Source of the DNA: Prado023 sp964418695
GTDB taxonomy: Bacteria; Actinomycetota; Actinomycetes; S36-B12; CAIYMF01
NCBI GenBank assembly: GCA_964418695.1
Contig: CAYQMN010000018.1
Location: 1-56,928 of the forward strand
Length of the DNA: 56,928 nt
Reading direction: 5' to 3'
Position 1 is the stretch's first letter. Every line of letters begins with the position of its first letter. The notes beneath the pieces were generated by a model. It worked only from the letters and a program-made list of their open reading frames with translations, was not told where the DNA came from and searched no databases. Below are positions 1 to 7,198 of the stretch, in pieces. Both the position numbers and the translations under genes were made by a program.

Positions 1-194
1 CCCCACCAGCCGCGGCCACCAGCCACCACACCCGGGTCGGTGGATCAGGGCTCAGTAGACCTCTGATCGAACCGGAGTAGTTCGCGCCGTCACGGCGAGT
101 ATCCACTGGCCGGTTCGGCAGCCTCTCGACGATCCTCATGTGCCGTGGTCCACTGCGGGCCCCAGGCTGTCGAGCGTTGTGGAGGAGGTGGGCG

Positions 195-548
195 ATGCAC
201 GCAGAACTCGAGTGCTGGTTGGCTGAAGAGCAAGGGTGGGTCGACCGCTGGATAGACCAGTCGTACGTCGACATGGCCATCCTCGGCTACGTGCACGACG
301 GCCCCGGCTTGCTCAGCGTGGACAACGACAACGTGCGGAGCGACCTCCAGCCGAGCCACTTCGCCACCGAGATCGCGTCGAAGCGAGCGATCCTTGATAT
401 CCACTCTGGACGCGAGGATGGCGTCTGCCGCACTTGCCTGCATGTGGTGGACGGCACGCCGCAGCCCGTGCCCTGGCCGTGCGACACGATCCGGGCGTTG
501 GCGATCCCGCTGGCGTTGGGGGCCGTGGACGTTGATGGCAACGCCTGA
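195..548 (+). CDS. DUF6221-like small protein
   Basis: Predicted 117-residue soluble protein of unknown function. The C-terminal half, with an Ala-Ser-Lys-Arg-x-Ile-Leu-Asp stretch, a Cys-x-x-Cys pair and a Cys-Asp-Thr-x-Arg-Ala-Leu-Ala ending, resembles the DUF6221 family that is common in Streptomyces and relatives; this is from memory. I chose the ATG at 195 because GGAGG sits 8-14 bases upstream; an earlier in-frame ATG at 138 lacks a ribosome site and would add non-conserved Arg-rich sequence. The next gene is convergent and its stop lies 45 bases away. Members of this family are usually orphan genes, so the context gives no function. Confidence 0.6.
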   Translation: MHAELECWLAEEQGWVDRWIDQSYVDMAILGYVHDGPGLLSVDNDNVRSDLQPSHFATEIASKRAILDIHSGREDGVCRTCLHVVDGTPQPVPWPCDTIRALAIPLALGAVDVDGNA

Positions 549-593
549 CCTGACCGACCGCGGGCCACGTAGGGAGTCTCGGCGCCCTCGTGG

Positions 594-2252
594 TCAGCGG
601 AACTCGTCGGCCAGGCGGGCGGTGTCGGCCTCGGTCCACCCCGGCGGCGGGATGAGCCGGCCCCAGGCTGCGGCTTGGTGGTAGCCGTAGACGTGGCCGT
701 AGCCGGCCGGCACCGAGGTGCTGTCCATCATGTCGCCGGTGACCTGCAGGAACGTGACCAGCGGAAGCCAGCGCAGATGCGGCCAGACCCCGGGCGCGAG
801 CGGCTCCGCGAGCCAGTCCGGGCGGGACCAGAGCAGTCGGGGAGACCACCAGACCACCGGGTCGGTGGGGTGCTGCAGGTAGGCCAGGCGCGGCTGGTCC
901 CACGCCGACGCGGGGCGGTCCAGGTCGGCTGCCGTCGAGCCGAACCGCAGCGTCCGACCGTTGTCGACCACCGGCTGCCACTCGGGCGACCCGGCATCGC
1001 GATCCTGCGTGACCGCCTTATGCACCGGACTGGCCGCGGGTGGGCCGACCAGCAGCGACCCGTCGGTCCGAGCGGCCAGGTCGGCGGCGTCGGAGAAGGG
1101 TGCCTCGGCGCCGAACGATCCGAGGCTCTCCCCGAAGACGACCAGCAGGGGTCGATGGCCGGCGGGCAGGCTCGCCCACGCCGCGTGCACGGCCTCGAAC
1201 AGGGTCTGCCCGGCACGCCGGGCCTTCTCCTGGTCGACCAGGAAGGACAGCCAGCTGGGCAGCGTCGAGTACTGCGTGCTCACGATCGCGGTGTCCCCGC
1301 CGTACATCAGCTCGACCGGCTCCAGCGCCTTCGGGTCCAGCTGCCCGGTCCCGGTCGAGGTGGCGACCACCAGCACCGCCCGGTCGAAGCCGCCCAGGGC
1401 GCGCAGGTCCGCCACCGCGAGCTCGGCGCGCTGCTGGGGGTCGTCACTGGAGTCGGTCCCGACGTAGACGCGCACCGGGTCCGTCGCGGGGGCGCCGGTG
1501 AACTCGGTGATGCGCGCCTGGGTGGGCACGCCGGCGATGAAGTCCCGGCCGTCGGCACCTAGGTCCGCCCAGCGCACGGCGGAGGTGGGCGACCCCGACA
1601 CCGAGGCCGACGCCGGCTGGGTGATCCCCTCGGTGGTGGTGTCGTTCACGCGGGCAAAGACCGCCTGGAGGCCGGCCATGGAGACGGCGAGCACGGCAGC
1701 GGTCGCCAGCACGGTGACGGCGGTGGCGCCCAGGACGCCCGCTGCCCCCGCGGCCCGCGTGCTCAAGCCACGAGCCAGCGAGACACCCCGGATGCGCAGG
1801 CACAGTCGGCGCACCGCGCGGCCGATGGCCACCAGGAGGACCAGGACCGCTCCCCCGACCAGCAGCACGATCAGGCACCACGAGACGGTGCCGGGCGTCG
1901 GGACTCCCATGGCCGCGCGCACGTCGTCCTGCCAGGCCTTGCCCAGTATCAGAGCAGCGCCCAGCACCGCGGCGCCGACGCCGCCGAGCCATGCCCTCGA
2001 GCGCCGGGAGCTCGCCGAGGATTGGGGCTGGCGCCGCGCGGTTCGGACCACGAGCGCCGCCAGCACGCCCAGCCCGTAGCCCCATGCCGCGGCCAGCCCC
2101 GTGACGACGCCCTGGATCGCGCCGGCGTGCGGGAGCAGGCCCGGGGGCAGGCAGAGGGCCGCGAGGAGCAGGGCGCCGCCGAAGGCCGGTGGCGGGACGT
2201 GCCACCAGCGGTGCGCCCTCTCAGGCCGAGGGTCGTCCTGGCGGGTCGACAT
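594..2252 (-). CDS. membrane alpha/beta-hydrolase (Abhydrolase_9 type)
   Basis: 552-residue integral membrane hydrolase of unknown substrate. The N-terminal ~210 residues hold about five hydrophobic segments; the remainder is a predicted hydrolase domain with the nucleophile elbow Gly-Glu-Ser-Leu-Gly (Ser376). The two-part design matches the Abhydrolase_9_N plus Abhydrolase_9 (formerly DUF2319) proteins of actinobacteria, whose substrates are not well established. The ATG at 2252 lies six bases after TACGAT on the minus strand with no Shine-Dalgarno, so the transcript is probably leaderless. It is convergent with the DUF6221 gene and separated from the upstream CoA-transferase-family gene by a dispersed repeat. 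Confidence 0.75.
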   Translation of the reverse strand: MSTRQDDPRPERAHRWWHVPPPAFGGALLLAALCLPPGLLPHAGAIQGVVTGLAAAWGYGLGVLAALVVRTARRQPQSSASSRRSRAWLGGVGAAVLGAALILGKAWQDDVRAAMGVPTPGTVSWCLIVLLVGGAVLVLLVAIGRAVRRLCLRIRGVSLARGLSTRAAGAAGVLGATAVTVLATAAVLAVSMAGLQAVFARVNDTTTEGITQPASASVSGSPTSAVRWADLGADGRDFIAGVPTQARITEFTGAPATDPVRVYVGTDSSDDPQQRAELAVADLRALGGFDRAVLVVATSTGTGQLDPKALEPVELMYGGDTAIVSTQYSTLPSWLSFLVDQEKARRAGQTLFEAVHAAWASLPAGHRPLLVVFGESLGSFGAEAPFSDAADLAARTDGSLLVGPPAASPVHKAVTQDRDAGSPEWQPVVDNGRTLRFGSTAADLDRPASAWDQPRLAYLQHPTDPVVWWSPRLLWSRPDWLAEPLAPGVWPHLRWLPLVTFLQVTGDMMDSTSVPAGYGHVYGYHQAAAWGRLIPPPGWTEADTARLADEFR

Positions 2253-2264
2253 GCGGCGATCGTA
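2253..2264 (-). promoter_or_regulatory. probable leaderless promoter -10 for the membrane hydrolase
   Basis: On the minus strand TACGAT (2264-2259) is followed by six bases and then the ATG at 2252. This is the TANNNT-N6/7-start spacing typical of actinobacterial leaderless genes. No clear -35 is visible. Confidence 0.45.
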
Positions 2265-2309
2265 GGTGTCGGCGTCCGGGGGTCGGGGTCGGGCGTGCTG
2301 GGTGGGTGG

Positions 2310-2330
2310 GGTCTCGACGGGCTCGACCGG
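2310..2330. repeat. dispersed intergenic repeat, copy a
   Basis: Imperfect palindromic element built on TCTCGACGGGCTCGACC. The preceding bases (GTGCTGGGTGG) are also shared with copy b at 3689, so the two copies bracket the CoA-transferase-family gene in the same orientation. Similar cores occur near 45040, 50058-50115 and 56790. Confidence 0.6.
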
Positions 2331-2403
2331 CGTGTGGCGGGGTGGCGTCGCTCCGGCCAGGGCAGGCGCCGCCCGGCCGGAGCCGGCTGACGTGGGGCCG
2401 GGC

Positions 2404-3642
2404 TCAGTGCATTCGCAGGCCGAGGTCTCTGCCGGCCTGGGTCAGCGACTCGCGCACGCTCGGATGCGCGGCGTGGGCGACCAGGTTGCGCGCCTGCTCG
2501 TCCTGGGAGTGCCCCCAGATCTCGGCGCTGCCGTTCTCGGTCACGACCGCGGTGTGCTGGAACGAGGTGACCGGCTCGGTGAGCAACGGCACGATCGTGG
2601 AGACGTCCGCCTTGGGATGCCACGAGGGCAGCGCGATGATCGCCTGTCCCCCGGGCGAGTGCAGCGCGCCCACGATGAAGTCGGTCTGGCCGCCGAAGCC
2701 GGAATGGATCCGAGTCCTGATGCGCGAGGCGTTCGCCTGGGCGAAGAGGTCCACCTGCAGCGCCGCGTTGACCGAGGTCATCCCGGGCTGCGCGGCGATG
2801 AGCCCGGGGTCGTTGGTGCGCTCGGTGCGCACCAAGGTGACGCGGGGATTCCCGTCCAGCCATCGGTAGAGCTCCTCAGAGCCGAAGAGGAACGAGGTGG
2901 CCAGCGGTACGTCCGGGTCCAGGGCGCCGGCCCGATCCAGGGTGAGCACGCCGTCGGAGAACATCTCGGTCCAGAACCGCAGGCCACGCCGGGCGCTCAG
3001 GGCGTTGAGCACCGCGTCGGGGATCCGGCCGATCCCCATCTGCAGGGTCGACCCGTCGCCGATCCGTCGGGCGATCCGCCCGCCGATCTCGCGGCTGGTG
3101 TCGTCCAGCTCCGGGGGCTCGGTGGCGGTCACCGGCTCCTCCGCGTCGAGCAGCAGGTCGACCGAGCTCAGCGGCACCAGGGCGTCGCCGAACGTGAACG
3201 GCATCCGCGGATTGACTTGGGCGATGACCTTCCCGCCGCGGGCGCGGCACGCCTCGATCGCCGCGGGCAGCACATTCACCTCGATGCCCAGGGACACCAC
3301 CCCATGCCTCGGCGGCGCGACGTGCACGACGACCAGGTCCGGCGGCATCGCCTCGCGGAACAGCGCGGGCACCAGGCTCAGGCGGCACGGGATGTACCGG
3401 GTGCGCGGGTTGCCGCGCATGCCCGGCCCGACGAACGCGGTCTCCGGGGTGATCCCGTCGCGCTCGGGCAGCCCCCTCTGCGGGTTGAGGACCCACAGTC
3501 GCCAGGTCTCCAGGCTCTCGTCGAGGACGGACAGCGCGGCTCGGGGGCTGGCGAAGTTGCCCGAGACGACGACGCGCGGGTTGGGCGGGAGCGCCTTCAG
3601 GACGGAGGCCAAGGACTGCTGGGTGACGGTGGTCGGGGCCAT
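2404..3642 (-). CDS. acetyl-CoA hydrolase/CoA-transferase family protein
   Basis: 412-residue cytosolic protein of the acetyl-CoA hydrolase / 4-hydroxybutyrate CoA-transferase family, which moves CoA between carboxylic acids through a glutamyl-CoA intermediate. The likely catalytic Glu226 lies in Thr-Glu-Met-Phe-Ser-Asp-Gly, and the C-terminal part carries the Gly-Phe-Gly-Gly-Gln-x-Asp-Phe motif seen near the CoA site in the family. The ATG at 3642 is preferred because similarity begins right after it; upstream in-frame sequence is low-complexity and crosses the padR promoter region. A GAGGAT element six bases upstream could be a leaderless -10 or a weak ribosome site. The actual acyl donor and acceptor cannot be told from sequence. 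Confidence 0.85.
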   Translation of the reverse strand: MAPTTVTQQSLASVLKALPPNPRVVVSGNFASPRAALSVLDESLETWRLWVLNPQRGLPERDGITPETAFVGPGMRGNPRTRYIPCRLSLVPALFREAMPPDLVVVHVAPPRHGVVSLGIEVNVLPAAIEACRARGGKVIAQVNPRMPFTFGDALVPLSSVDLLLDAEEPVTATEPPELDDTSREIGGRIARRIGDGSTLQMGIGRIPDAVLNALSARRGLRFWTEMFSDGVLTLDRAGALDPDVPLATSFLFGSEELYRWLDGNPRVTLVRTERTNDPGLIAAQPGMTSVNAALQVDLFAQANASRIRTRIHSGFGGQTDFIVGALHSPGGQAIIALPSWHPKADVSTIVPLLTEPVTSFQHTAVVTENGSAEIWGHSQDEQARNLVAHAAHPSVRESLTQAGRDLGLRMH

Positions 3643-3688
3643 CCCGCCATCCTCACAGGCGCGCGGGTGGTGGCGGCGTGCTGGGTGG

Positions 3689-3709
3689 GGTCTGGACAGG
3701 CTCGACCGG
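3689..3709. repeat. dispersed intergenic repeat, copy b
   Basis: Second copy, core TCTGGACAGGCTCGACC, in the same orientation as copy a at 2310 and preceded by the same GTGCTGGGTGG tract. It lies in the 366-base gap between the CoA-transferase-family gene and padR; the rest of that gap holds the padR promoter and leader. Confidence 0.6.
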
Positions 3710-3817
3710 CGGGGGGTGGGGCTGGAAGGGGGGCGCCCGGGGTCTCGACCCGACGCGGGGTCGGGGGATCTGGGCGGTGTGGGGCGCGACTTCCGGGGGG
3801 TGAACACGGGGTGTCGC

Positions 3818-3846
3818 TTGTACGAACGGGGGGTGTGCCCTACAGT
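3818..3846 (+). promoter_or_regulatory. padR-ino1 promoter
   Basis: TTGTAC (3818-3823) and TACAGT (3841-3846) are separated by exactly 17 bases. The predicted start point near 3853 falls inside the palindrome at 3849-3867, leaving a leader of about 155 bases before the padR GTG. Confidence 0.6.
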
Positions 3847-3848
3847 CC

Positions 3849-3867
3849 ATGTATCGGTTCGATACAT
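3849..3867. promoter_or_regulatory. palindromic operator over the padR start point
   Basis: Perfect inverted repeat ATGTATCG-GTT-CGATACAT. The ATGT...ACAT ends match the general style of PadR-family operators. Its place directly after the -10 suggests autorepression by the adjacent PadR protein, with ino1 co-controlled. A second 10-base palindrome (GCGATATCGC, 3874-3883) follows closely. Confidence 0.65.
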
Positions 3868-4008
3868 CGAAGCGCGATATCGCCCGCGGGGGCGAGTGGC
3901 GCACCACCGTCGAGCTGACAGCCGCACGAGTCGTCGGACCAGCACGGACGCGCCCACCGTACGTCAGAGGGCGCGCACCGGGTCCGTAGGGTCCCCAGGA
4001 GGTGAGCA

Positions 4009-4647
4009 GTGGCCGCAGGTCGTCGCGCCGGCGTGCTGGAGCTGGCCATCCTGGGCCTGCTCCAGGACGCGCCGATGCACGGCTACGAGCTGCGCAAGCG
4101 GCTCAACGCCGTCATGGGCTCGTTCCGGGCGATCTCGTACGGCTCGCTCTACCCGGCCCTGCGCGAGCTGCTGGACCGGGGACTGATCGCGGAGGCGGGG
4201 ACGGCGGACGCCAGTGCGCCGGTCCTCAGCGGCCGACGTGCCCGGATCACCTACGAGCTGACCGCCGAGGGCAAGGACCGCTTCGCGGACCTGGTCTCGC
4301 GGACCGGCCCGGAGGCCTGGGAGGACGAGGCGTTCGGCGTCCACATGGCGTTCTTCGCCGTGACCCCCGCCGAGGTGCGCATGCGCATCCTCGAGGGCCG
4401 ACGCAGCCGCATGGAGGAGCGCCTGAGCAACCTGCGCAGCAGCGTCGTCCGCAACCGCGAGCGCATCGACAGCTACACCCTGGCCCTGCAGCGGCACGGC
4501 CAGGACAGCGTCGAGCGCGAGGTCCGCTGGCTCAGCGAGCTGATCGAGAACGAGAACAGCGGTCGGGGGCCATCCCCGGACCCGACCACCACCAACACCG
4601 CAGATGACACCGGGGCCGGGCCACACAGCCCGCGACGCCGCGGGTGA
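4009..4647 (+). CDS. PadR-family transcriptional regulator
   Basis: 212-residue regulator. Residues 8-80 form the PadR winged helix: Leu-Glu-Leu-Ala-Ile-Leu-Gly-Leu-Leu, then Met-His-Gly-Tyr-Glu-Leu, then Gly-Ser-Leu-Tyr-Pro-Ala-Leu. A long helical C-terminal half (about 105-185) fits the dimerising coiled-coil arm, followed by a disordered tail. The GTG at 4009 has AGGAGGTGA just upstream. The stop is 14 bases before ino1, so both are probably one operon; a PadR gene beside ino1 is a recurring actinobacterial arrangement (for example Rv0047c-Rv0046c). It probably represses its own promoter through the palindrome at 3849-3867; the ligand is unknown. Confidence 0.9.
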   Translation: MAAGRRAGVLELAILGLLQDAPMHGYELRKRLNAVMGSFRAISYGSLYPALRELLDRGLIAEAGTADASAPVLSGRRARITYELTAEGKDRFADLVSRTGPEAWEDEAFGVHMAFFAVTPAEVRMRILEGRRSRMEERLSNLRSSVVRNRERIDSYTLALQRHGQDSVEREVRWLSELIENENSGRGPSPDPTTTNTADDTGAGPHSPRRRG

Positions 4648-4661
4648 GAGAGGAACAGAAG

Positions 4662-5741
4662 ATGGGTGCCATTCGTGTGGCCATCGTGGGCGTGGGCAAC
4701 TGCGCCTCGTCGCTCGTGCAGGGCGTCGAGTACTACCGGAACGCCGACCCCCAGGGCCGGGTCCCCGGCCTCATGCACGTCCAGTTCGGCGACTACCACG
4801 TGGGCGACATCGAGTTCGTCGCCGCGTTCGACGTCGACGCCAAGAAGGTCGGCCAGGATCTCTCGCACGCGATCCTCGCCTCCGAGAACAACACCATCAA
4901 GATCTGTGACGTCCCCCCGACCGGCGTGACCGTCTCCCGCGGCCACACCCTGGACGGCCTGGGCAAGTACTACCGCGAGATGGTCACCGAGTCCGACGAC
5001 GAGCCCGTGGACGTCGTCGCGACCCTGCGCGAGACGCGCGCCGACGTGCTGATCTGCTACCTGCCGGTCGGCTCCGAGGATGCCGCGAAGTTCTACGCCC
5101 AGTGTGCGATCGACGCCAAGGTGGCCTTCGTCAACGCGCTGCCCGTGTTCATCGCCGGCACCCCGGAGTGGGCCAAGAAGTTCGAGGACGCGGGCGTGCC
5201 GATCGTCGGCGACGACATCAAGAGCCAGGTGGGCGCCACCATCACCCACCGCGTGCTGACCAAGCTGTTCGAGGACCGCGGCGTCACCGTCGACCGGACC
5301 TACCAGCTCAACGTCGGCGGCAACATGGACTTCATGAACATGCTGGAGCGCGACCGCCTGGAGTCCAAGAAGATCTCCAAGACCCAGTCGGTCACCTCGC
5401 AGATGACCCGCGACATCGGCGCGCGCAACGTGCACATCGGGCCCTCGGACTACGTGGCCTGGCTGGACGACCGCAAGTGGGCGTTCATCCGCCTGGAGGG
5501 CCGCAACTTCGGCGACGTGCCGCTGACCCTGGAGTACAAGCTCGAGGTGTGGGACTCGCCGAACTCCGCCGGCATCATCATCGACGCCCTGCGCGCGGCG
5601 AAGATCGCCAAGGACCGCGGCATCGGCGGGCCGATCCTGAGCGCGTCGAGCTACTTCATGAAGAGCCCGCCGGAGCAGTACTCCGACGACGTCTGCCGCG
5701 AGAAGGTCGAGCAGTTCATCCGCGGCGAGATCGAGCGCTGA
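4662..5741 (+). CDS. ino1: inositol-3-phosphate synthase
   Basis: 359-residue cytosolic enzyme converting D-glucose 6-phosphate to 1L-myo-inositol 1-phosphate with bound NAD+, the first step toward phosphatidylinositol and mycothiol in actinobacteria. The N-terminal Gly-Val-Gly-Asn-Cys-Ala-Ser is the NAD-binding loop; Asn-Val-Gly-Gly-Asn-Met-Asp-Phe and Lys-Ser-Pro-Pro-Glu-Gln-Tyr near the C terminus are typical of the short prokaryotic family, and the length is normal for it. The ATG at 4662 follows GAGAGGAACAGAAG; an upstream in-frame GTG at 4644 would overlap padR and add six residues. Expression is probably tied to PadR. Confidence 0.95.
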   Translation: MGAIRVAIVGVGNCASSLVQGVEYYRNADPQGRVPGLMHVQFGDYHVGDIEFVAAFDVDAKKVGQDLSHAILASENNTIKICDVPPTGVTVSRGHTLDGLGKYYREMVTESDDEPVDVVATLRETRADVLICYLPVGSEDAAKFYAQCAIDAKVAFVNALPVFIAGTPEWAKKFEDAGVPIVGDDIKSQVGATITHRVLTKLFEDRGVTVDRTYQLNVGGNMDFMNMLERDRLESKKISKTQSVTSQMTRDIGARNVHIGPSDYVAWLDDRKWAFIRLEGRNFGDVPLTLEYKLEVWDSPNSAGIIIDALRAAKIAKDRGIGGPILSASSYFMKSPPEQYSDDVCREKVEQFIRGEIER

Positions 5742-5760
5742 CCCGCCCCCAGATCCGCTG

Positions 5761-5804
5761 ACGAGCCCCCGAGACCGGCCGACGCCGGACCCTCGGGGGC
5801 TCGT
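5761..5804 (+). terminator. nested hairpin terminator after ino1
   Basis: Perfect 13-base arms (ACGAGCCCCCGAG, 5761-5773, with its complement at 5792-5804) enclose a second hairpin CCGGC-CGAC-GCCGG (5775-5788). There is no T run, as is common in high-GC actinobacteria. It starts 20 bases after the ino1 stop. Confidence 0.75.
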
Positions 5805-5918
5805 GCCATGCCCGGCCGTCGTCGCAGCGGGGTCGCACCGGGATGCCCGAAGGGGCGCCTGGACCGGCGCAAAGCGGCGCATTCGCGTGTGGAGCGGGCA
5901 CCCGAGGGGGCCTCTGGC

Positions 5919-5924
5919 TAGGAT
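5919..5924 (+). promoter_or_regulatory. possible -10 element for the fhaA cluster
   Basis: TAGGAT, 80 bases upstream of the fhaA start and beyond the ino1 terminator. No convincing -35 is seen 17 bases upstream, so this is a weak call. Confidence 0.3.
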
Positions 5925-6003
5925 CGCGGCACGACTGCGCTCCGGGGCCTGGACCGGTCGCACGGGGCTGCACGACTCGAGTGCCGAAGTGGAGGAGGTG
6001 GCC

Positions 6004-6681
6004 GTGGGACTGCTGGAGAACTTCGAGCAGAAGCTCGATCGCATGGTCAACGGCGCCTTCGCCAAGGCGTTCAAGTCCGAGGTCCAGCCGACCGAGATCG
6101 GCGCGGGACTGACCCGCGAGCTCGATCAGCGCGCCGCGGTCATCAGCCGGGCGCGCACCGTCGTGCCGAACGTCTTCTCCGTCGAGCTGTCCAGCGACGA
6201 TTACACGCGGCTCACGCAGTACGAGGAGACGCTGTGCACCGAGTTCGCGCTGCTGGTCCGCCAGCACGCCGAGGCGCAGCGGTACTCGTTCGTGGGCCCG
6301 GCCGAGGTGACGCTGGCCGAGGACGCGAGCCTGGGCACCGGGGTGTTCCGCATCCGCTCGTCCAGCCGGCAGGGCCCGGGTGCCAACGCCGCGGTGACCC
6401 CGGACGTCGAGGGCCAGCCGCATCTGGAGGTCGACGGGATCGTCTACCCGCTGGGCTCGGTCACGCGCCTGGGCCGCGGCACGGACATGGACATCCGGGT
6501 CGACGACCCCGGCTGCTCGCGGCACCACGCCGAGATCGTGCTGGGCACCGACGTGGTCATCCGCGACCTGAACTCCACGAACGGCACCTCGGTGAACGGC
6601 CGGCGGATCAGCTCCGCGGTGCTCGCCGACGGGGCGCGCATCCAGCTGGGGACGACGACGTTGACCTATCGGGCCAGGTGA
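6004..6681 (+). CDS. fhaA: FhaA, DUF3662 and FHA domain protein
   Basis: 225-residue cytosolic phosphothreonine-binding adaptor. Residues 1-115 form the DUF3662 domain (Leu-Leu-Glu-Asn-Phe-Glu-Gln-Lys-Leu-Asp at the start); an FHA domain follows at about 143-222 with Gly-Arg-Gly, Ser-Arg-His-His-Ala and Asn-Ser-Thr-Asn-Gly-Thr. In mycobacteria FhaA binds phosphorylated MviN/MurJ-type partners and PknB substrates and modulates peptidoglycan synthesis. The protein is less than half the length of M. tuberculosis FhaA because the long low-complexity linker is missing. The GTG at 6004 follows GGAGGAGG; a GTG at 5998 is possible. It begins a run of six closely spaced genes through pknB. Confidence 0.9.
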   Translation: MGLLENFEQKLDRMVNGAFAKAFKSEVQPTEIGAGLTRELDQRAAVISRARTVVPNVFSVELSSDDYTRLTQYEETLCTEFALLVRQHAEAQRYSFVGPAEVTLAEDASLGTGVFRIRSSSRQGPGANAAVTPDVEGQPHLEVDGIVYPLGSVTRLGRGTDMDIRVDDPGCSRHHAEIVLGTDVVIRDLNSTNGTSVNGRRISSAVLADGARIQLGTTTLTYRAR

Positions 6682-6685
6682 GCCG

Positions 6686-7189
6686 ATGTCCGAGTTCGCG
6701 ATCACGGTCATGCGGTTCGGCTTCCTGGCCGCCCTCTGGATCGCGGTCCTGGCCATCGTGACGGTGCTGCGCCGCGACCTGGCCGCCCCTCGGGAGGCCA
6801 AGCCGCAGGCCGCGCCCAAGCGCTCGGCCACCGGGCTGCCCTCCGCCAGCGCGCCGCCGGTCCCGCCGCAGCCCAAGCCGCGCGGGGGCAGCTCGGCGAC
6901 CGCGCGCAAGCTGACCGTGGTGGAGGGCGAGCTGACCGGCACCGTCATCCCGCTGGGCAACACCCCGGTGACGATCGGCCGGGCGGCGGACTCGACGCTG
7001 GTCCTCAAGGACGACTACGCCTCCAGTCGGCACGCGCGGTTCTTCTCCTCGGACGGTCAGTGGATCGTCGAGGACCTGGGCTCGACCAACGGAACCTGGA
7101 TCGACCGGACCCGGATCACCGGACCGACCGTCCTGCGCGTGGGGTCGAAGGTTCGCGTCGGCCGGACGACCTTGCAGCTGCAGAAGTAG
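6686..7189 (+). CDS. fhaB: FhaB/FipA, membrane-anchored FHA protein
   Basis: 167-residue protein with one N-terminal membrane helix (about residues 9-28), a Pro/Ala-rich linker (35-72) and a C-terminal FHA domain (about 83-165) with Ile-Gly-Arg, Ser-Ser-Arg-His-Ala and Gly-Ser-Thr-Asn-Gly-Thr. It starts four bases after fhaA and ends nine bases before pstP. In mycobacteria FhaB (FipA) interacts with FtsZ and division proteins and is phosphorylated by the cluster's kinases. The domain order matches the family. The cytoplasmic FHA domain probably reads PknB phosphothreonines, opposed by the phosphatase encoded next. Confidence 0.92.
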   Translation: MSEFAITVMRFGFLAALWIAVLAIVTVLRRDLAAPREAKPQAAPKRSATGLPSASAPPVPPQPKPRGGSSATARKLTVVEGELTGTVIPLGNTPVTIGRAADSTLVLKDDYASSRHARFFSSDGQWIVEDLGSTNGTWIDRTRITGPTVLRVGSKVRVGRTTLQLQK

Positions 7190-7198
7190 GCCGCGCCG

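Noticed and set aside
68..85. CGAAC...GTTCG inverted repeat resembling an SOS box at the left edge
   Set aside because: The spacer between half-sites is seven bases instead of four and no promoter or gene is positioned for it.
1..194. Possible gene end or RNA at the left edge
   Set aside because: No stop-coupled frame with protein character, no tRNA-like fold and no promoter that I could support.
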